This document shows positions 42,125 through 53,319 of a stretch of 64,000 bases of DNA, one piece after another. Within the stretch, counting starts at the first letter, position 1, and every line of letters starts with the position of its first letter. Origin of the DNA: JASJAR01 sp039198225. Its GTDB lineage: Bacteria; Pseudomonadota; Alphaproteobacteria; Rhodobacterales; Rhodobacteraceae. The notes below the pieces were generated by a model. The model made no database searches, was not told where the DNA came from, and worked only from the letters and a program-made list of their open reading frames with translations. The DNA lies in assembly GCA_039198225.1 (NCBI GenBank), contig JBCCTQ010000002.1, positions 62,001 to 126,000 on the forward strand, given 5' to 3'. The translations under genes were made by a program, and so were the position numbers.

Positions 42125-42275
42125 GATGAAGGTTCCTTCGGGGCGGCTGGCGGTAAAATGGCGCCGGGTGGCCCACCCTGTCAAATTGGCCGGACCCCGA
42201 CCGGCCTGGATTTGCCGTTCCTTTGCCTTCCAGGACACGGTAGACGGCCCCTGCGGCAAGACGGCTCGGAGCGCC

Positions 42276-42824
42276 ATGGACATCGAGACCACCCCAATCG
42301 ATGGTTTGTTGATCATCACCCCCAAGCGCCATGGCGATACCCGGGGTTATTTTTCAGAAACTTGGAATGCTAGGAGCCTGCTCGACCGGGGCCATGACTG
42401 GAGTTTCGTTCAAGACAACCAGTCGCTTTCGGCAGAGAAAGGCACGCTCCGGGGGCTTCACTACCAGGCTCCGCCCCATGCCCAAGCCAAGCTGGTGCGC
42501 TGCGGCAAAGGGACGGTGTGGGATGTGGCGGTTGATGCGCGGAAGGCGAGCCCGACCTTCGGGCAATGGTTCGGCGTGGAGCTTTCGGCCGAAAACGGGC
42601 GCCAGATCTACGTGCCCGAGGGCTTCCTCCATGGGTTTTCGACGCTCACGCCCGATGCCGAGCTCCTTTACAAGTGTTCCGATTATTACAACGGCGCCGC
42701 CGACGGGGCGGTGCATTACGCCAGTGCGGGTCTCGGGATCGATTGGCGGCTCGAAGGCGAGCCGGTCCTTTCTGATAAAGACGCCGCTGCACCGGATTTC
42801 GCAGAATGGGCGTCGCCTTTTTGA
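42276..42824 (+). CDS. rfbC: dTDP-4-dehydrorhamnose 3,5-epimerase
   Basis: 182 residues. RmlC cupin with GDTRGYFSETWN, QDNQSLSAEKGTLRGLHYQ (catalytic His62), VWDVAVDARKASPTFGQW and the YVPEGFLHGF block. It converts the 4-keto sugar toward dTDP-L-rhamnose. The other rml genes are not in this window, so it is either separated from them or a relative used in another deoxysugar pathway. ATG at 42276. Confidence 0.94.
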   Translation: MDIETTPIDGLLIITPKRHGDTRGYFSETWNARSLLDRGHDWSFVQDNQSLSAEKGTLRGLHYQAPPHAQAKLVRCGKGTVWDVAVDARKASPTFGQWFGVELSAENGRQIYVPEGFLHGFSTLTPDAELLYKCSDYYNGAADGAVHYASAGLGIDWRLEGEPVLSDKDAAAPDFAEWASPF

Positions 42825-42874
42825 AAGCCCGGGCAGGGTGAACGCCGACCTAAGCTGGACGCCAAGCGAGACAA

Positions 42875-42900
42875 TGAAAAAGGGCGCCGTCAGGCGCCCT
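42875..42900 (-). terminator. Terminator of glnA
   Basis: On the minus strand AGGGCGCC, loop TGAC, GGCGCCCT followed by TTTTC, 20 bases past the glnA stop. The hairpin also ends the rfbC transcript from the other side, though with a weaker T-run. Confidence 0.85.
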
Positions 42901-42920
42901 TCTCCATAATTTACAGCCCG

Positions 42921-44327
42921 TTACACGCTGTAGTACATCTTAAATTCCATCGGGTGCGGCGTGTGCTCGTAGGCGTAGATCTCTTCCCATTTGAGCTCCA
43001 TATACCCTTCGATCTGATCCTTGGTGAAGACGTCACCGGCCAGGAGGAAATCCATATCGGCTTCGAGTTCGTCCATGGCTTCCCGCAAACTCGCGCAGAC
43101 CGTCGGGATCCCTTCGAGTTCTTCCGGCGGGAGATCGTAGAGGTCTTTGTCCATCGGCTCGCCGGGGTCGATCTTGTTTTTGATCCCGTCGAGGCCGGCC
43201 ATAAGGAGTGCCGCAAAGCAGAGATAGGGGTTAGCCGCAGGATCGGGGAAGCGCGCCTCGCAGCGTTTTGCCTTGGGCGATTCCGCCCATGGGATACGGA
43301 CACAACCCGACCGGTTCCGCGCCGAATAGGCCCGGAGGACGGGCGCTTCGAAACCTGGGATCAGACGCTTATAGGAATTGGTCGACGGGTTGGTGAAGGC
43401 GTTGAGCGCCTTGGCGTGCTTCAGAACGCCGCCGATATACCAAATCGCTTCCTGGCTCAAATCGGCATATTGATCGCCGGCAAAAAGCGGTTTGCCATCC
43501 TTCCAGATCGACATGTTGACGTGCATGCCGGTGCCGTTATCGCCCGCTATGGGCTTTGGCATAAAGGTTGCTGATTTGCCGTAGGCGTGGGCCACGTTGT
43601 GGATCACGTATTTGTACTTTTGAAGCTCGTCGGCTTGGGTCGTGAGGCTATTGAAGATCAAACCCAATTCGTGCTGACAGCTCGCCACTTCGTGGTGATG
43701 CTTGTCGACCGTCATGCCCATGCGTTTCATGGTGGAGAGCATTTCGGAGCGGATGTCCTGGCCGTCATCGATGGGCGGGACCGGGAAATAGCCGCCTTTG
43801 ACACCGGGCCGGTGGCCCATATTGCCCATCTCGTATTCGGTGTCGGTGTTCCAAGAGGCGTCGGTCGCGTCGATCTCGTAGGCGACCTTGTTCATCTCAA
43901 CCGAGAAGCGCACATCATCGAAGAGGAAGAACTCGGCTTCCGGCCCAAAGAAGGATTTGTCACCGATGCCAGACGAGATGAGGTAAGCCTCGGCCTTTTC
44001 GGCCGTCCCGCGGGGGTCGCGCTCATAGGCTTCGTTGGTGTCCGGTTCGAGAACCGAACAATGCACCGCGAGGGTTTTCTCGGCATAAAACGGATCCATG
44101 TACGCCGAGGCGGTGTCGGGCATCAATTTCATGTCGGACTGGTCGATCGATTTCCAGCCCGCGATGGAAGAGCCGTCGAACATGAACCCTTCGTCGAGGA
44201 AGTCTTCATCGACTTGGTCCGACATCACGGTCACATGCTGGAGCTTGCCCCGGGGGTCGGTGAACCGGATGTCGACATATTCGACATCCTCATCTTTGAG
44301 CGTTTTCAGAACGTCGGCTTTACTCAT
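42921..44327 (-). CDS. glnA: Glutamine synthetase type I
   Basis: 468 residues. MFDGSSIAGWKSI, EAEFFLFDDV, NGTGMHVNMSIW, and the NRSGCVRIPW block line the active site; the adenylylation Tyr397 is in DLYDLPPEE. It makes glutamine from glutamate and ammonia and is probably switched by adenylylation under PII control. It follows glnB after 97 bases in the same direction. Confidence 0.98.
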   Translation of the reverse strand: MSKADVLKTLKDEDVEYVDIRFTDPRGKLQHVTVMSDQVDEDFLDEGFMFDGSSIAGWKSIDQSDMKLMPDTASAYMDPFYAEKTLAVHCSVLEPDTNEAYERDPRGTAEKAEAYLISSGIGDKSFFGPEAEFFLFDDVRFSVEMNKVAYEIDATDASWNTDTEYEMGNMGHRPGVKGGYFPVPPIDDGQDIRSEMLSTMKRMGMTVDKHHHEVASCQHELGLIFNSLTTQADELQKYKYVIHNVAHAYGKSATFMPKPIAGDNGTGMHVNMSIWKDGKPLFAGDQYADLSQEAIWYIGGVLKHAKALNAFTNPSTNSYKRLIPGFEAPVLRAYSARNRSGCVRIPWAESPKAKRCEARFPDPAANPYLCFAALLMAGLDGIKNKIDPGEPMDKDLYDLPPEELEGIPTVCASLREAMDELEADMDFLLAGDVFTKDQIEGYMELKWEEIYAYEHTPHPMEFKMYYSV

Positions 44328-44424
44328 GGATCCTTCCTGTCTGTCCTTTGGTTCTCGTCCTGGCGCGTCTGCCGGAACTTCGTGTTATGTGGGCGGGATG
44401 GCCCCGGCGGGCGGGGCGGCTTTC

Positions 44425-44763
44425 TTAAAGGGCCTCTTCGCCGGTCTCACCGGTTCGGATCCGGACGGCCTGTTCGATGGGAGACACAAAAATCTTCCCA
44501 TCGCCGATTTTGTCGGTCTTGGCGGCGTCGGAAATCGCGGAGATCGCAGCATCGACCTGGTCGTCGGCCAGAACCACTTCAATTTTCACTTTGGGTAGAA
44601 AGTCGACGACGTATTCGGCACCGCGGTAAAGTTCCGTATGGCCCTTCTGGCGTCCGAAGCCTTTGACTTCCAGTACACTGAGGCCCTGAACGCCCATTTC
44701 CTGGAGTGCCTCTTTCACCTCATCGAGCTTGAACGGCTTGATGATCGCTTCGACCTTCTTCAT
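44425..44763 (-). CDS. glnB: Nitrogen regulatory protein PII
   Basis: 112 residues. T-loop with the uridylylation Tyr51 (YRGAEYVVDFLPK), start KKVEAIIKPFKLDEVKEAL and C-terminal GKIFVSPIEQAVRIRTGE. A trimer that senses 2-oxoglutarate and ATP/ADP and regulates glutamine synthetase modification and nitrogen transcription. First gene of glnBA. Confidence 0.98.
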   Translation of the reverse strand: MKKVEAIIKPFKLDEVKEALQEMGVQGLSVLEVKGFGRQKGHTELYRGAEYVVDFLPKVKIEVVLADDQVDAAISAISDAAKTDKIGDGKIFVSPIEQAVRIRTGETGEEAL

Positions 44764-45040
44764 GGGGTCCTCCCAGTGGCGCTTCGGCGGCGGTGAGAAC
44801 AGGGATGGCGGGCAGCGACAATCGACCGCCGAACCGGGCGCAAAGACGGGACGGCGCTTTCAGGTATTTTGCCTAATTTTTAATCACTCCGGCGCGGCTT
44901 TGTGCGAAAAATAAATTGCAGCACGCTGTCCCCGCATCACACCCGTTTCCGGTCCGAAATTGACCGCGATCGCCTCCGGTCCGAGGTCTGGCGGCGGCCC
45001 CGGTTCCCGGCTAGGCAAGCGTCGAGAGAGGGAAGCGCCC
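44764..45040. other. 277-base divergent control region between glnB and the P-loop ATPase gene
   Basis: The stretch 44866-44925 is AT-rich (ATTTTGCCTAATTTTTAAT, GCGAAAAATAAATTGC) in an otherwise GC-rich sequence and probably holds the glnBA promoter. I see no convincing NtrC site or -24/-12 promoter, and no riboswitch. The part next to 45041 is GC-rich and featureless apart from AGAGGGAAG, the ribosome-binding site. Confidence 0.45.
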
Positions 45041-45913
45041 ATGATCTATGACACGGCCGATGCCTGGCGCGCCGCCGCTGCCAAAAGGGTGCTCTTTTTC
45101 GGCATGTCGGGCCTCGGAAAGACCCATCTTTCCGCGATGCTCAGGCGCGAAGGTGGCTGGTTTCACTACTCCGTCGATTACCGGATCGGGACCCGGTATA
45201 TGGGCGAGCACATCGCCGATGCGTTCAAGGCCGAGGCGATGAAAGTGCCCTATCTCGCGGACCTTTTGCGCTCGGATTCGATTTATCTCTCGTCGAACAT
45301 CACGTTCCACAACCTCGCTCCCCTCTCGACCTATCTTGGAAAGCCAGGTGATCCGGCCAAGGGCGGGCTGCCTATAGAGGAATATCGCCGCCGTCAGGGC
45401 CTCCATTATGGCGCCGAGCGGGCCGCGATGCAGGATACGACCTTCTTTATTGAGCGCGCCAAGAGGATCTATGGGATCGAGCATTTCGTCTGTGATGCCT
45501 CCGGCTCGCTCTGCGAGGTCGTTGATCCATCCGATCCCAAAGACCCTCTGCTCGGCGCCCTCGCTGAGACGCTCCTTCTCGTCTGGATCGAAGGAAGCGA
45601 TGCCCATACGGACGCTCTGGTTGCCCGGTTTGATCGGGATCCAAAGCCCATGTGTTACGACCCGGCCTTTCTCGATCGGGCCTGGGCCGATTATCTCACA
45701 GAAACCGGGGCGGCCGAAGACAAGGTCGATCCCGACGCCTTTGTCCGCTGGACCTATGCCCGGGCCCTCGCCCACCGCCAGCCCCGCTACCGGGCCATGG
45801 CCGAAGGCTGGGGCGTCGCGGTCGCGGCCGAAGATCTGGCAAAAGCCGAAAGCCCCGACGATGTCGTTGAGGTGATCGCCCGCGCCCTTGAGGCTCGCGC
45901 CGTTAAAGCCTAG
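45041..45913 (+). CDS. Orphan P-loop ATPase, function unknown
   Basis: 290 residues. RVLFFGMSGLGKTHLSAML near the N-terminus is a clear Walker A; IEHFVCDASGSLCEVVD could be the Walker B region; a HYSVDYRIGTRYMGEHI segment and a Cys-containing middle part are distinctive. No membrane segment. The fold resembles kinases or small ATPases that act on a bound partner, but I do not recognise the family. It is directly upstream of metA with a GC palindrome between. Confidence 0.72.
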   Translation: MIYDTADAWRAAAAKRVLFFGMSGLGKTHLSAMLRREGGWFHYSVDYRIGTRYMGEHIADAFKAEAMKVPYLADLLRSDSIYLSSNITFHNLAPLSTYLGKPGDPAKGGLPIEEYRRRQGLHYGAERAAMQDTTFFIERAKRIYGIEHFVCDASGSLCEVVDPSDPKDPLLGALAETLLLVWIEGSDAHTDALVARFDRDPKPMCYDPAFLDRAWADYLTETGAAEDKVDPDAFVRWTYARALAHRQPRYRAMAEGWGVAVAAEDLAKAESPDDVVEVIARALEARAVKA

Positions 45914-45917
45914 ATCC

Positions 45918-45931
45918 GGGGGCCGGCCCCC
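45918..45931. terminator. GC palindrome between ATPase gene and metA
   Basis: GGGGGCCGGCCCCC is perfectly self-complementary, five bases after the ATPase stop and 23 before metA. It may reduce read-through into metA, but no T-run follows. Confidence 0.4.
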
Positions 45932-45954
45932 AGATTTACCGACGGAGCCCAAAG

Positions 45955-46872
45955 ATGCCGATCACTTTGCCCCGCGACCTTCCCGCCTTCGACGTTTTGT
46001 CGGATGAGGGCGTGATGGTGATGGGCGATGAGCGGGCGGCGCGCCAGGACATTCGCCCGTTGCGGATCGGGCTCCTGAACCTGATGCCGAAGAAAATCCA
46101 AACCGAGACCCAGTTTGCCCGGCTAATCGGTGCCACGCCGCTTCAGATCGATTTTCATCTGATCCGGATGTCCGAGCACCAGACGAAGAACACGGCACCG
46201 GAACATATGGAGGCTTTCTACCGGCCCTTCGACGAAGTGAAGGGCGAGAAATTCGACGGGCTCATCATCACCGGGGCTCCGATCGAACACCTTCCGTTTG
46301 AGGAGGTGACCTATTGGGACGAGATGGTCGACGTCATGGAATGGAGCCAGAGCCATGTCCATTCGACCTTCGGGGTCTGCTGGGGCGGGATGGCGATGGC
46401 CTACCATTTCCACGGGCTCGAAAAGCGCATGCTCGACACAAAAGCGTTCGGCTGTTTTCGGCACCGTAACCTTGCCCCCGCTTCGCCGTTCCTCCGGGGC
46501 TTTTCGGACGATTGCGTCATCCCGGTCTCGCGCTGGACCGAGATCGCCCAGGGCGACATCGACGGCACGGCCGGGTTGAAAACGCTTCTGGGTTCCGGAG
46601 AGGTCGGCCCGTGCCTCGTTGAAGATCCCGGACACCGGGCGCTCTACATTTTCAACCACTTCGAATATGACAGTTTCACCTTGAAAGAAGAATACGACCG
46701 GGATGTCTCCGCGGGGGCGCCGATCAATGTGCCGGCGAATTACTATCCCCTAGACGACCCCGCCCAAACGCCACAGAACCGGTGGCGGAGCCATGCCCAT
46801 CTTCTTTACGGCAATTGGATCAACGAGATTTATCAGACCACACCATTCGAGATCGATGCGATTGGCCGCTAG
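45955..46872 (+). CDS. metA: Homoserine O-acyltransferase, probably acetyl-specific
   Basis: 305 residues. NLMPKKIQTETQFARL, catalytic Cys142 (FGVCWGG) and IFNHFEYDSFTL with the catalytic His-x-Glu. The residue that sets acyl-CoA choice, position 111 (in TGAPIEHLPFEE), is Glu as in acetyl-CoA-using enzymes, not Gly as in succinyl-specific ones. So despite the MetA fold it probably makes O-acetylhomoserine for methionine synthesis. ATG at 45955. Its last 17 bases overlap the hydrolase gene. Confidence 0.94.
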   Translation: MPITLPRDLPAFDVLSDEGVMVMGDERAARQDIRPLRIGLLNLMPKKIQTETQFARLIGATPLQIDFHLIRMSEHQTKNTAPEHMEAFYRPFDEVKGEKFDGLIITGAPIEHLPFEEVTYWDEMVDVMEWSQSHVHSTFGVCWGGMAMAYHFHGLEKRMLDTKAFGCFRHRNLAPASPFLRGFSDDCVIPVSRWTEIAQGDIDGTAGLKTLLGSGEVGPCLVEDPGHRALYIFNHFEYDSFTLKEEYDRDVSAGAPINVPANYYPLDDPAQTPQNRWRSHAHLLYGNWINEIYQTTPFEIDAIGR

Positions 46873-47800
46873 CCTTATTCTTCTTCTTTTGCTCGGTGTC
46901 GCCGTGGTCCAATGGCGGGCGGCGGCGCGGGAAGCCTCGGCCCGGGCGGCGTTTCCGGCCGAAGGGGTCTTTGTTGAGGTGGACGGCCGCCGGGTCCATG
47001 CGGTCCAGATGGGCGCCGGCCCGGATGTGGTCTTGATCCATGGCTCTTCGGGCAATTTGCGCGATTATACCTTCGCCCTGGCTCCGGCCTTGGCGAAGAA
47101 ATACCGGGTTACGGTGTTTGATCGCCCGGGCCTTGGCTGGTCGGACCGTCTAGAGCCCGGTGCGGAAGGCAGCGGCGCCCAGGGGCGGCACTTAAAGCAA
47201 GCCGCCGATGCGCTCGGCGTAGAGATGCCCGTGGTCCTCGGCCAAAGCTACGGGGCCGCGGTGGCCCTGGCCTGGGTCCTCGATCATCCGGGCGAGACCC
47301 GTGCGATGGTCTCGGTCGCCGGTCCGTCCCATCTCTGGGAAGGCCCCCTGCCCTTCGTCTACCAAATCAATTCGTCCTGGTTCGGGAGCCGGTTCATCGT
47401 GCCCATCCTCACGGGCTTTGTGCCCGACAGCTATTTGCAGCGAAGCATCGAAGGCGTGTTTGCCCCCCAAGCGGTGCCCGAGGGCTACTCGGCCGCCTTG
47501 GGCGCGGAATTAGCACTCACCCGGACTGCGTTGCGGGCCAATGCCGCCCAGCGGGCGAGCCTCAAGGGCGAGATCGCCAAATTGGTGCCCCGCTATGGGG
47601 GTTTCCCGGTGCCCCTAGAGATCGTCCACGGCGACGCGGACACCCTGGTCTCCGTCGAGATCCACGGCAAACTCATGGTCAAGGACACGGACAAGGCGAG
47701 GCTGACGACCTTGGAGGGCATTGGGCATACCCCCCACCATGTGGCGGTCGAGGCCGTGGCCGCGGCGGTGGATCGGGCGTTTGAACGGGGTGGTAGATAA
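46856..47800 (+). CDS. Alpha/beta hydrolase, membrane anchored
   Basis: 314 residues. N-terminal signal-anchor (RLAASLILLLLLGVAVVQW), oxyanion LIHGSSGNLRDY, nucleophile GQSYGAA (Ser), Asp in HGDADTLV and His in GIGHTPHH. It acts at or outside the inner membrane on an unknown ester or amide. ATG at 46856 overlaps metA by 17 bases; earlier starts would lie deeper within metA and add non-hydrophobic residues before the anchor. Confidence 0.85.
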   Translation: MRLAASLILLLLLGVAVVQWRAAAREASARAAFPAEGVFVEVDGRRVHAVQMGAGPDVVLIHGSSGNLRDYTFALAPALAKKYRVTVFDRPGLGWSDRLEPGAEGSGAQGRHLKQAADALGVEMPVVLGQSYGAAVALAWVLDHPGETRAMVSVAGPSHLWEGPLPFVYQINSSWFGSRFIVPILTGFVPDSYLQRSIEGVFAPQAVPEGYSAALGAELALTRTALRANAAQRASLKGEIAKLVPRYGGFPVPLEIVHGDADTLVSVEIHGKLMVKDTDKARLTTLEGIGHTPHHVAVEAVAAAVDRAFERGGR

Positions 47801-47985
47801 AGACCCAACGCACCGGGCCATCGCCGTTCCGCCGGGGCGGCGATCAACCGATGACGATCGGACTTTATGGCTGTCAGGCTGTTGTGAGATCCGAAAGAGG
47901 CGTCCACCGCACCAAATCGCCGCCCCGAGGGGGCGGGACGGCGATGGCCCGGTGCCTTCGGCTTGGTTCCGGGCCAGGAACGATC
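47801..47985. other. Gap between hydrolase and DUF1223 genes
   Basis: Convergent gap. ATCGCCGCCCC near 47916 and GGGGCGG with CGGCGAT near 47930-47945 can form a long GC hairpin that may end both transcripts. No gene is seen. Confidence 0.4.
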
Positions 47986-48684
47986 CTAGCGAAGCTGCGC
48001 CGCGCCGAGCACAGGACCCGTATTGGGGCCTTGCACCACCACGGCAAGGGGGGTTCCGGCGCTCACATTCAAGACCGCCTCATAGGCCCCGTCGCCAGAC
48101 CACTGTCCCAAGGTCTGCCATTCGGTCACGATGTGGTGGTAGGTCAGGGTCCGGCCCGCATTCTCGCCCCGCCGGATCGCCCGGCTCGCCTCTTCTTCAT
48201 AGGTAAAAAGCTGGATTTCCATGCCCCGGGGCACCGAGCCTTCCGCCCGCGCGGTCACGCGCACCCGGTCGCCTGAGCGCACCAGGTCAATGGCGACAGG
48301 ATCGGGCCGCGCACCATGCTTGTTGAGCGCATCGGAAAGATCCATCGGCTTTGACCCGATCACATGGGTCTGGCCATCGATCACCATCTGGGGAGTATAA
48401 ATCATCCGGCTGCCCGCCGCCCGGGCATAGGCCCGTTGGCGCTTGGTGTGGGACGGATCGGCAAAATCGTCTTTCCAGCCGATGTAATCCCAATAATCGA
48501 CGTGGAGCGCCAAGGCGATCACGTTGTCCCGATCGGCAATCTGGCCCAACAGCGCATCCGCCGGCGGGCAGGACGAACAGCCCTGGGATGTATAAAGCTC
48601 GACGACGACCGCCCGCTCCCCGGCATTGGCTGAGCCGAGGGCAAAGAGGCAGGCGGCAGCGGCAATCGCTAAGAATTTTGGCAT
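47986..48684 (-). CDS. DUF1223-family thioredoxin-like secreted protein
   Basis: 232 residues. Signal peptide (FLAIAAAACLFALGSANA), then VELYTSQGCSSCPPAD with a CxxC pair (Cys36, Cys39) and DYWDYIGWKDDFADP, the DUF1223 hallmarks. A periplasmic thioredoxin-fold protein with unknown partner. Convergent with the hydrolase gene and divergent from the aconitase gene. Confidence 0.88.
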   Translation of the reverse strand: MPKFLAIAAAACLFALGSANAGERAVVVELYTSQGCSSCPPADALLGQIADRDNVIALALHVDYWDYIGWKDDFADPSHTKRQRAYARAAGSRMIYTPQMVIDGQTHVIGSKPMDLSDALNKHGARPDPVAIDLVRSGDRVRVTARAEGSVPRGMEIQLFTYEEEASRAIRRGENAGRTLTYHHIVTEWQTLGQWSGDGAYEAVLNVSAGTPLAVVVQGPNTGPVLGAAQLR

Positions 48685-48770
48685 GGCCGGTTCCCTTTCG
48701 TTCCCGGGACCTAGACATGGCAGAGCTCAAACGCCAATCAAGGTTTTGCGAGAGAACCTTAACGGACCGA

Positions 48771-48797
48771 ACCAATTTTGGTGCGCATTGGTATACC
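48771..48797. promoter_or_regulatory. Two adjacent palindromes upstream of acnA
   Basis: ACCAATTTTGGT (48771-48782) and GGTATACC (48790-48797) are perfect dyads separated by seven bases, 86 bases before the acnA start. TATACC may also be a -10 box. They look like operator sites of an unassigned regulator. Confidence 0.4.
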
Positions 48798-48882
48798 GTT
48801 TGCCAGCGGACCCCTTGAAAACGACCCGCCAGGGAAGATATCCGAAGAGAATAGCCAGCCTTGTGCCAGTTAGGAGCGCCCC

Positions 48883-51570
<2,688 letters not shown>

Positions 51571-51738
51571 TCCATGGGCGAGCGGCCCCAAAAGCACCGT
51601 TTCCAAATCGCAGACAAAGGTGTCTTTACCCGAAGAGTGTTGAAACTCGCCCACAGCGGCGTTTGAAATCGCGCTGTTTCCTCGCCATTTCGCCCCGATT
51701 TCGGCATTGATTAAGGATCGGTGCCTAGGGGGGCATTC
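51571..51738. other. Gap after acnA
   Basis: ACAGCG near 51655 and CGCTGT near 51674 can form a hairpin followed by TT, a possible weak acnA terminator. Otherwise nothing is seen. Confidence 0.3.
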
Positions 51739-51858
51739 ATGTTTATCGATCTGCCATCCGCGCTTCTCAAGCGCGTTGCGAAATGCGTGCCCGAAGGGCT
51801 ACCGCCCTTTGAGACCGCCATTTTTCTGGCGGCAATAGCCCTGCCATTCTTAGGCTAA
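51739..51858 (+). CDS. Possible 39-residue protein, doubtful
   Basis: ATG at 51739, stop at 51858. MFIDLPSALLKRVAKCVPEG is amphipathic and the second half (FETAIFLAAIALPFLG) hydrophobic, as in tiny membrane proteins. GGGGGG 9 bases upstream could be the ribosome-binding site. No family is recognised and the frame could be chance. Confidence 0.25.
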   Translation: MFIDLPSALLKRVAKCVPEGLPPFETAIFLAAIALPFLG

Positions 51859-51866
51859 CGCGCGCC

Positions 51867-52400
51867 TCAGCGCATCGCCTCTTCGATGGCGGGCCGGATC
51901 CGGGCGGCAAGGGCGCGCTGGGTGACGGGGCCCTGAAATCTCAGGATCACCTGGCCATCGCGGCCAAGCACAAAAGTCTCGGGCACCGCCGAGACCCCCC
52001 ATTCAAAAGCATTTCGTGCCGTCGGATCGGCGCCGATGCCAGCATAAGGGTCACCAAGCTCCTCTAGGAACGCAAGGGCATGGTCGGGGTCGTCTTTGTA
52101 ATTGACCCCGTAAAGCGGGATCCCCTCCTCGGCCAATAGCGCGAGGTTGGGGTGTTCGACCCGGCAAGGGGCGCACCAGGAGGCCCAAAAGTTCAAGAGC
52201 TTGACATCGCCCGCCGCGAGATCCTCAGCGGTGAAAGTCGCTTTCCCCTCAAGGGGATCGAGCGCCAAAGCCGGGGCGGTCTGGCCTTCGCGGGTGGACG
52301 GCAACGCGCCCGGATCCTCTCGCATAGTGCCCGAGAGAAAGAGCCCCGCCAGGGCCGCGAAAAGGAGGGGCGGCGCCAGCGCCAGGGGCTTGATCTTCAT
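51867..52400 (-). CDS. ccmG: Thiol:disulfide interchange protein CcmG/DsbE
   Basis: 177 residues. N-terminal membrane anchor, then a thioredoxin domain with WASWCAPC (Cys76, Cys79), YGVNYKDDPDHALAFL and the cis-Pro AVPETFV. It keeps apocytochrome c cysteines reduced in the periplasm. ATG overlaps the ccmD stop (ATGA). Last gene of ccmABCDG. Confidence 0.96.
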   Translation of the reverse strand: MKIKPLALAPPLLFAALAGLFLSGTMREDPGALPSTREGQTAPALALDPLEGKATFTAEDLAAGDVKLLNFWASWCAPCRVEHPNLALLAEEGIPLYGVNYKDDPDHALAFLEELGDPYAGIGADPTARNAFEWGVSAVPETFVLGRDGQVILRFQGPVTQRALAARIRPAIEEAMR

Positions 52401-52555
52401 TCCTGTCGCCTCTCTCGGCGCCCCACGGCCGCGTCAAGCTCCCGTGCCACCCGGCGGGCCCGGATCACGCTCAAAAGAATGATCCCGCCCAAGAGCGCGA
52501 GAGAGACCGCGTAAGCCAGCCCCACTTCGGTGGCATAACTCCCAAGATCCGGCAT
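52397..52555 (-). CDS. ccmD: Haem exporter small subunit CcmD
   Basis: 52 residues: MPDLGSYATEVGLAYAVSLA with a single membrane helix (about 13-31) and a basic tail (RARRVARELDAAVGRRERRQE). Size, topology and place between ccmC and ccmG identify CcmD, which helps release haem-loaded CcmE. It shares one base with the ccmC stop (TGATG) and overlaps ccmG by 4 bases. Confidence 0.9.
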   Translation of the reverse strand: MPDLGSYATEVGLAYAVSLALLGGIILLSVIRARRVARELDAAVGRRERRQE

Positions 52556-53283
52556 CACGCCATACGCTCCCGAAGCGTCATGGCCTGGAGCCGGCGGGCG
52601 CGGATCTCAGTTCGGGTCCGGTAAAGCACCAAAGCAATGAAAAGGACGATAAATCCCGCCAAACAGATAAGCAGCGGATACCAGAAGACATCAGCGATGT
52701 TTTCGTCCGCATCAAGCGAGAGCGTCGCCCCCTGGTGGAGCCCCTGGTTCCAGAAAAACACCGCATAGCGGGAGAGGACTGCAAATACCGAGCCCACCAT
52801 GCAGAGGATTGAGGTGAGATCGGCGGCCTGATCGGGGTCTTCGATGGCCGCCCAGAGCGCCACATAGCCGAGATAAAACAAAAACAGGATGAAAAACGAC
52901 GTGAGCCGCGGCTCCCAGGCCCACCATGTCCCCCACATGGGCTGGCCCCAGATCGCCCCTGTGAAAAGCGCGATGAGTGTCATGGTGATGCCCACGGGCG
53001 CTGCGGCTTTGGCAACGAGTGCCGAGACGTGGTGGCGCCGGACAAGCCAGATGAGTGAGGCGACAAGCATCATGATCCAGGCGTTGATCGCCATGAAGGC
53101 CGAGGGCACGTGGAGATAGATGATCTTGACGGTCGAGCCCTGGCGGAAATCGTCCGGGGTGAAGAAAAACCCCCAGACAAGGCCCGTGGCCAGAAAGAGG
53201 GCGGCGATCCCAAAGAGCCAGGGCAAGACCTTCTCGGTCCAGCCCATAAAGACCCGCGGATTGGCGAATTCCCAAAACGTCAT
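52555..53283 (-). CDS. ccmC: Haem-handling membrane protein CcmC
   Basis: 242 residues, six membrane helices. The haem-binding tryptophan-rich motif WGTWWAWEPRLTS and periplasmic His (YLHVPSAF, NQGLHQGAT) are present. It loads haem on CcmE. ATG at 53283; 36 bases after ccmB. Confidence 0.97.
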   Translation of the reverse strand: MTFWEFANPRVFMGWTEKVLPWLFGIAALFLATGLVWGFFFTPDDFRQGSTVKIIYLHVPSAFMAINAWIMMLVASLIWLVRRHHVSALVAKAAAPVGITMTLIALFTGAIWGQPMWGTWWAWEPRLTSFFILFLFYLGYVALWAAIEDPDQAADLTSILCMVGSVFAVLSRYAVFFWNQGLHQGATLSLDADENIADVFWYPLLICLAGFIVLFIALVLYRTRTEIRARRLQAMTLRERMA

Positions 53284-53319
53284 GGGCGGAAACTAGGGGT
53301 CATGGTCCCTCCTCTCAAG

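Noticed and set aside
44764..45040. Possible NtrC or sigma-54 control of glnBA
   Set aside because: No TGGCAC-N-GC or TGCAC-type dyad of convincing quality could be found in either direction.
45914..45954. SAM-II riboswitch before metA, as is usual in many alphaproteobacteria
   Set aside because: Only 41 bases separate metA from the preceding gene, and they hold a GC palindrome rather than the riboswitch pattern; none was seen before the ATPase gene either.
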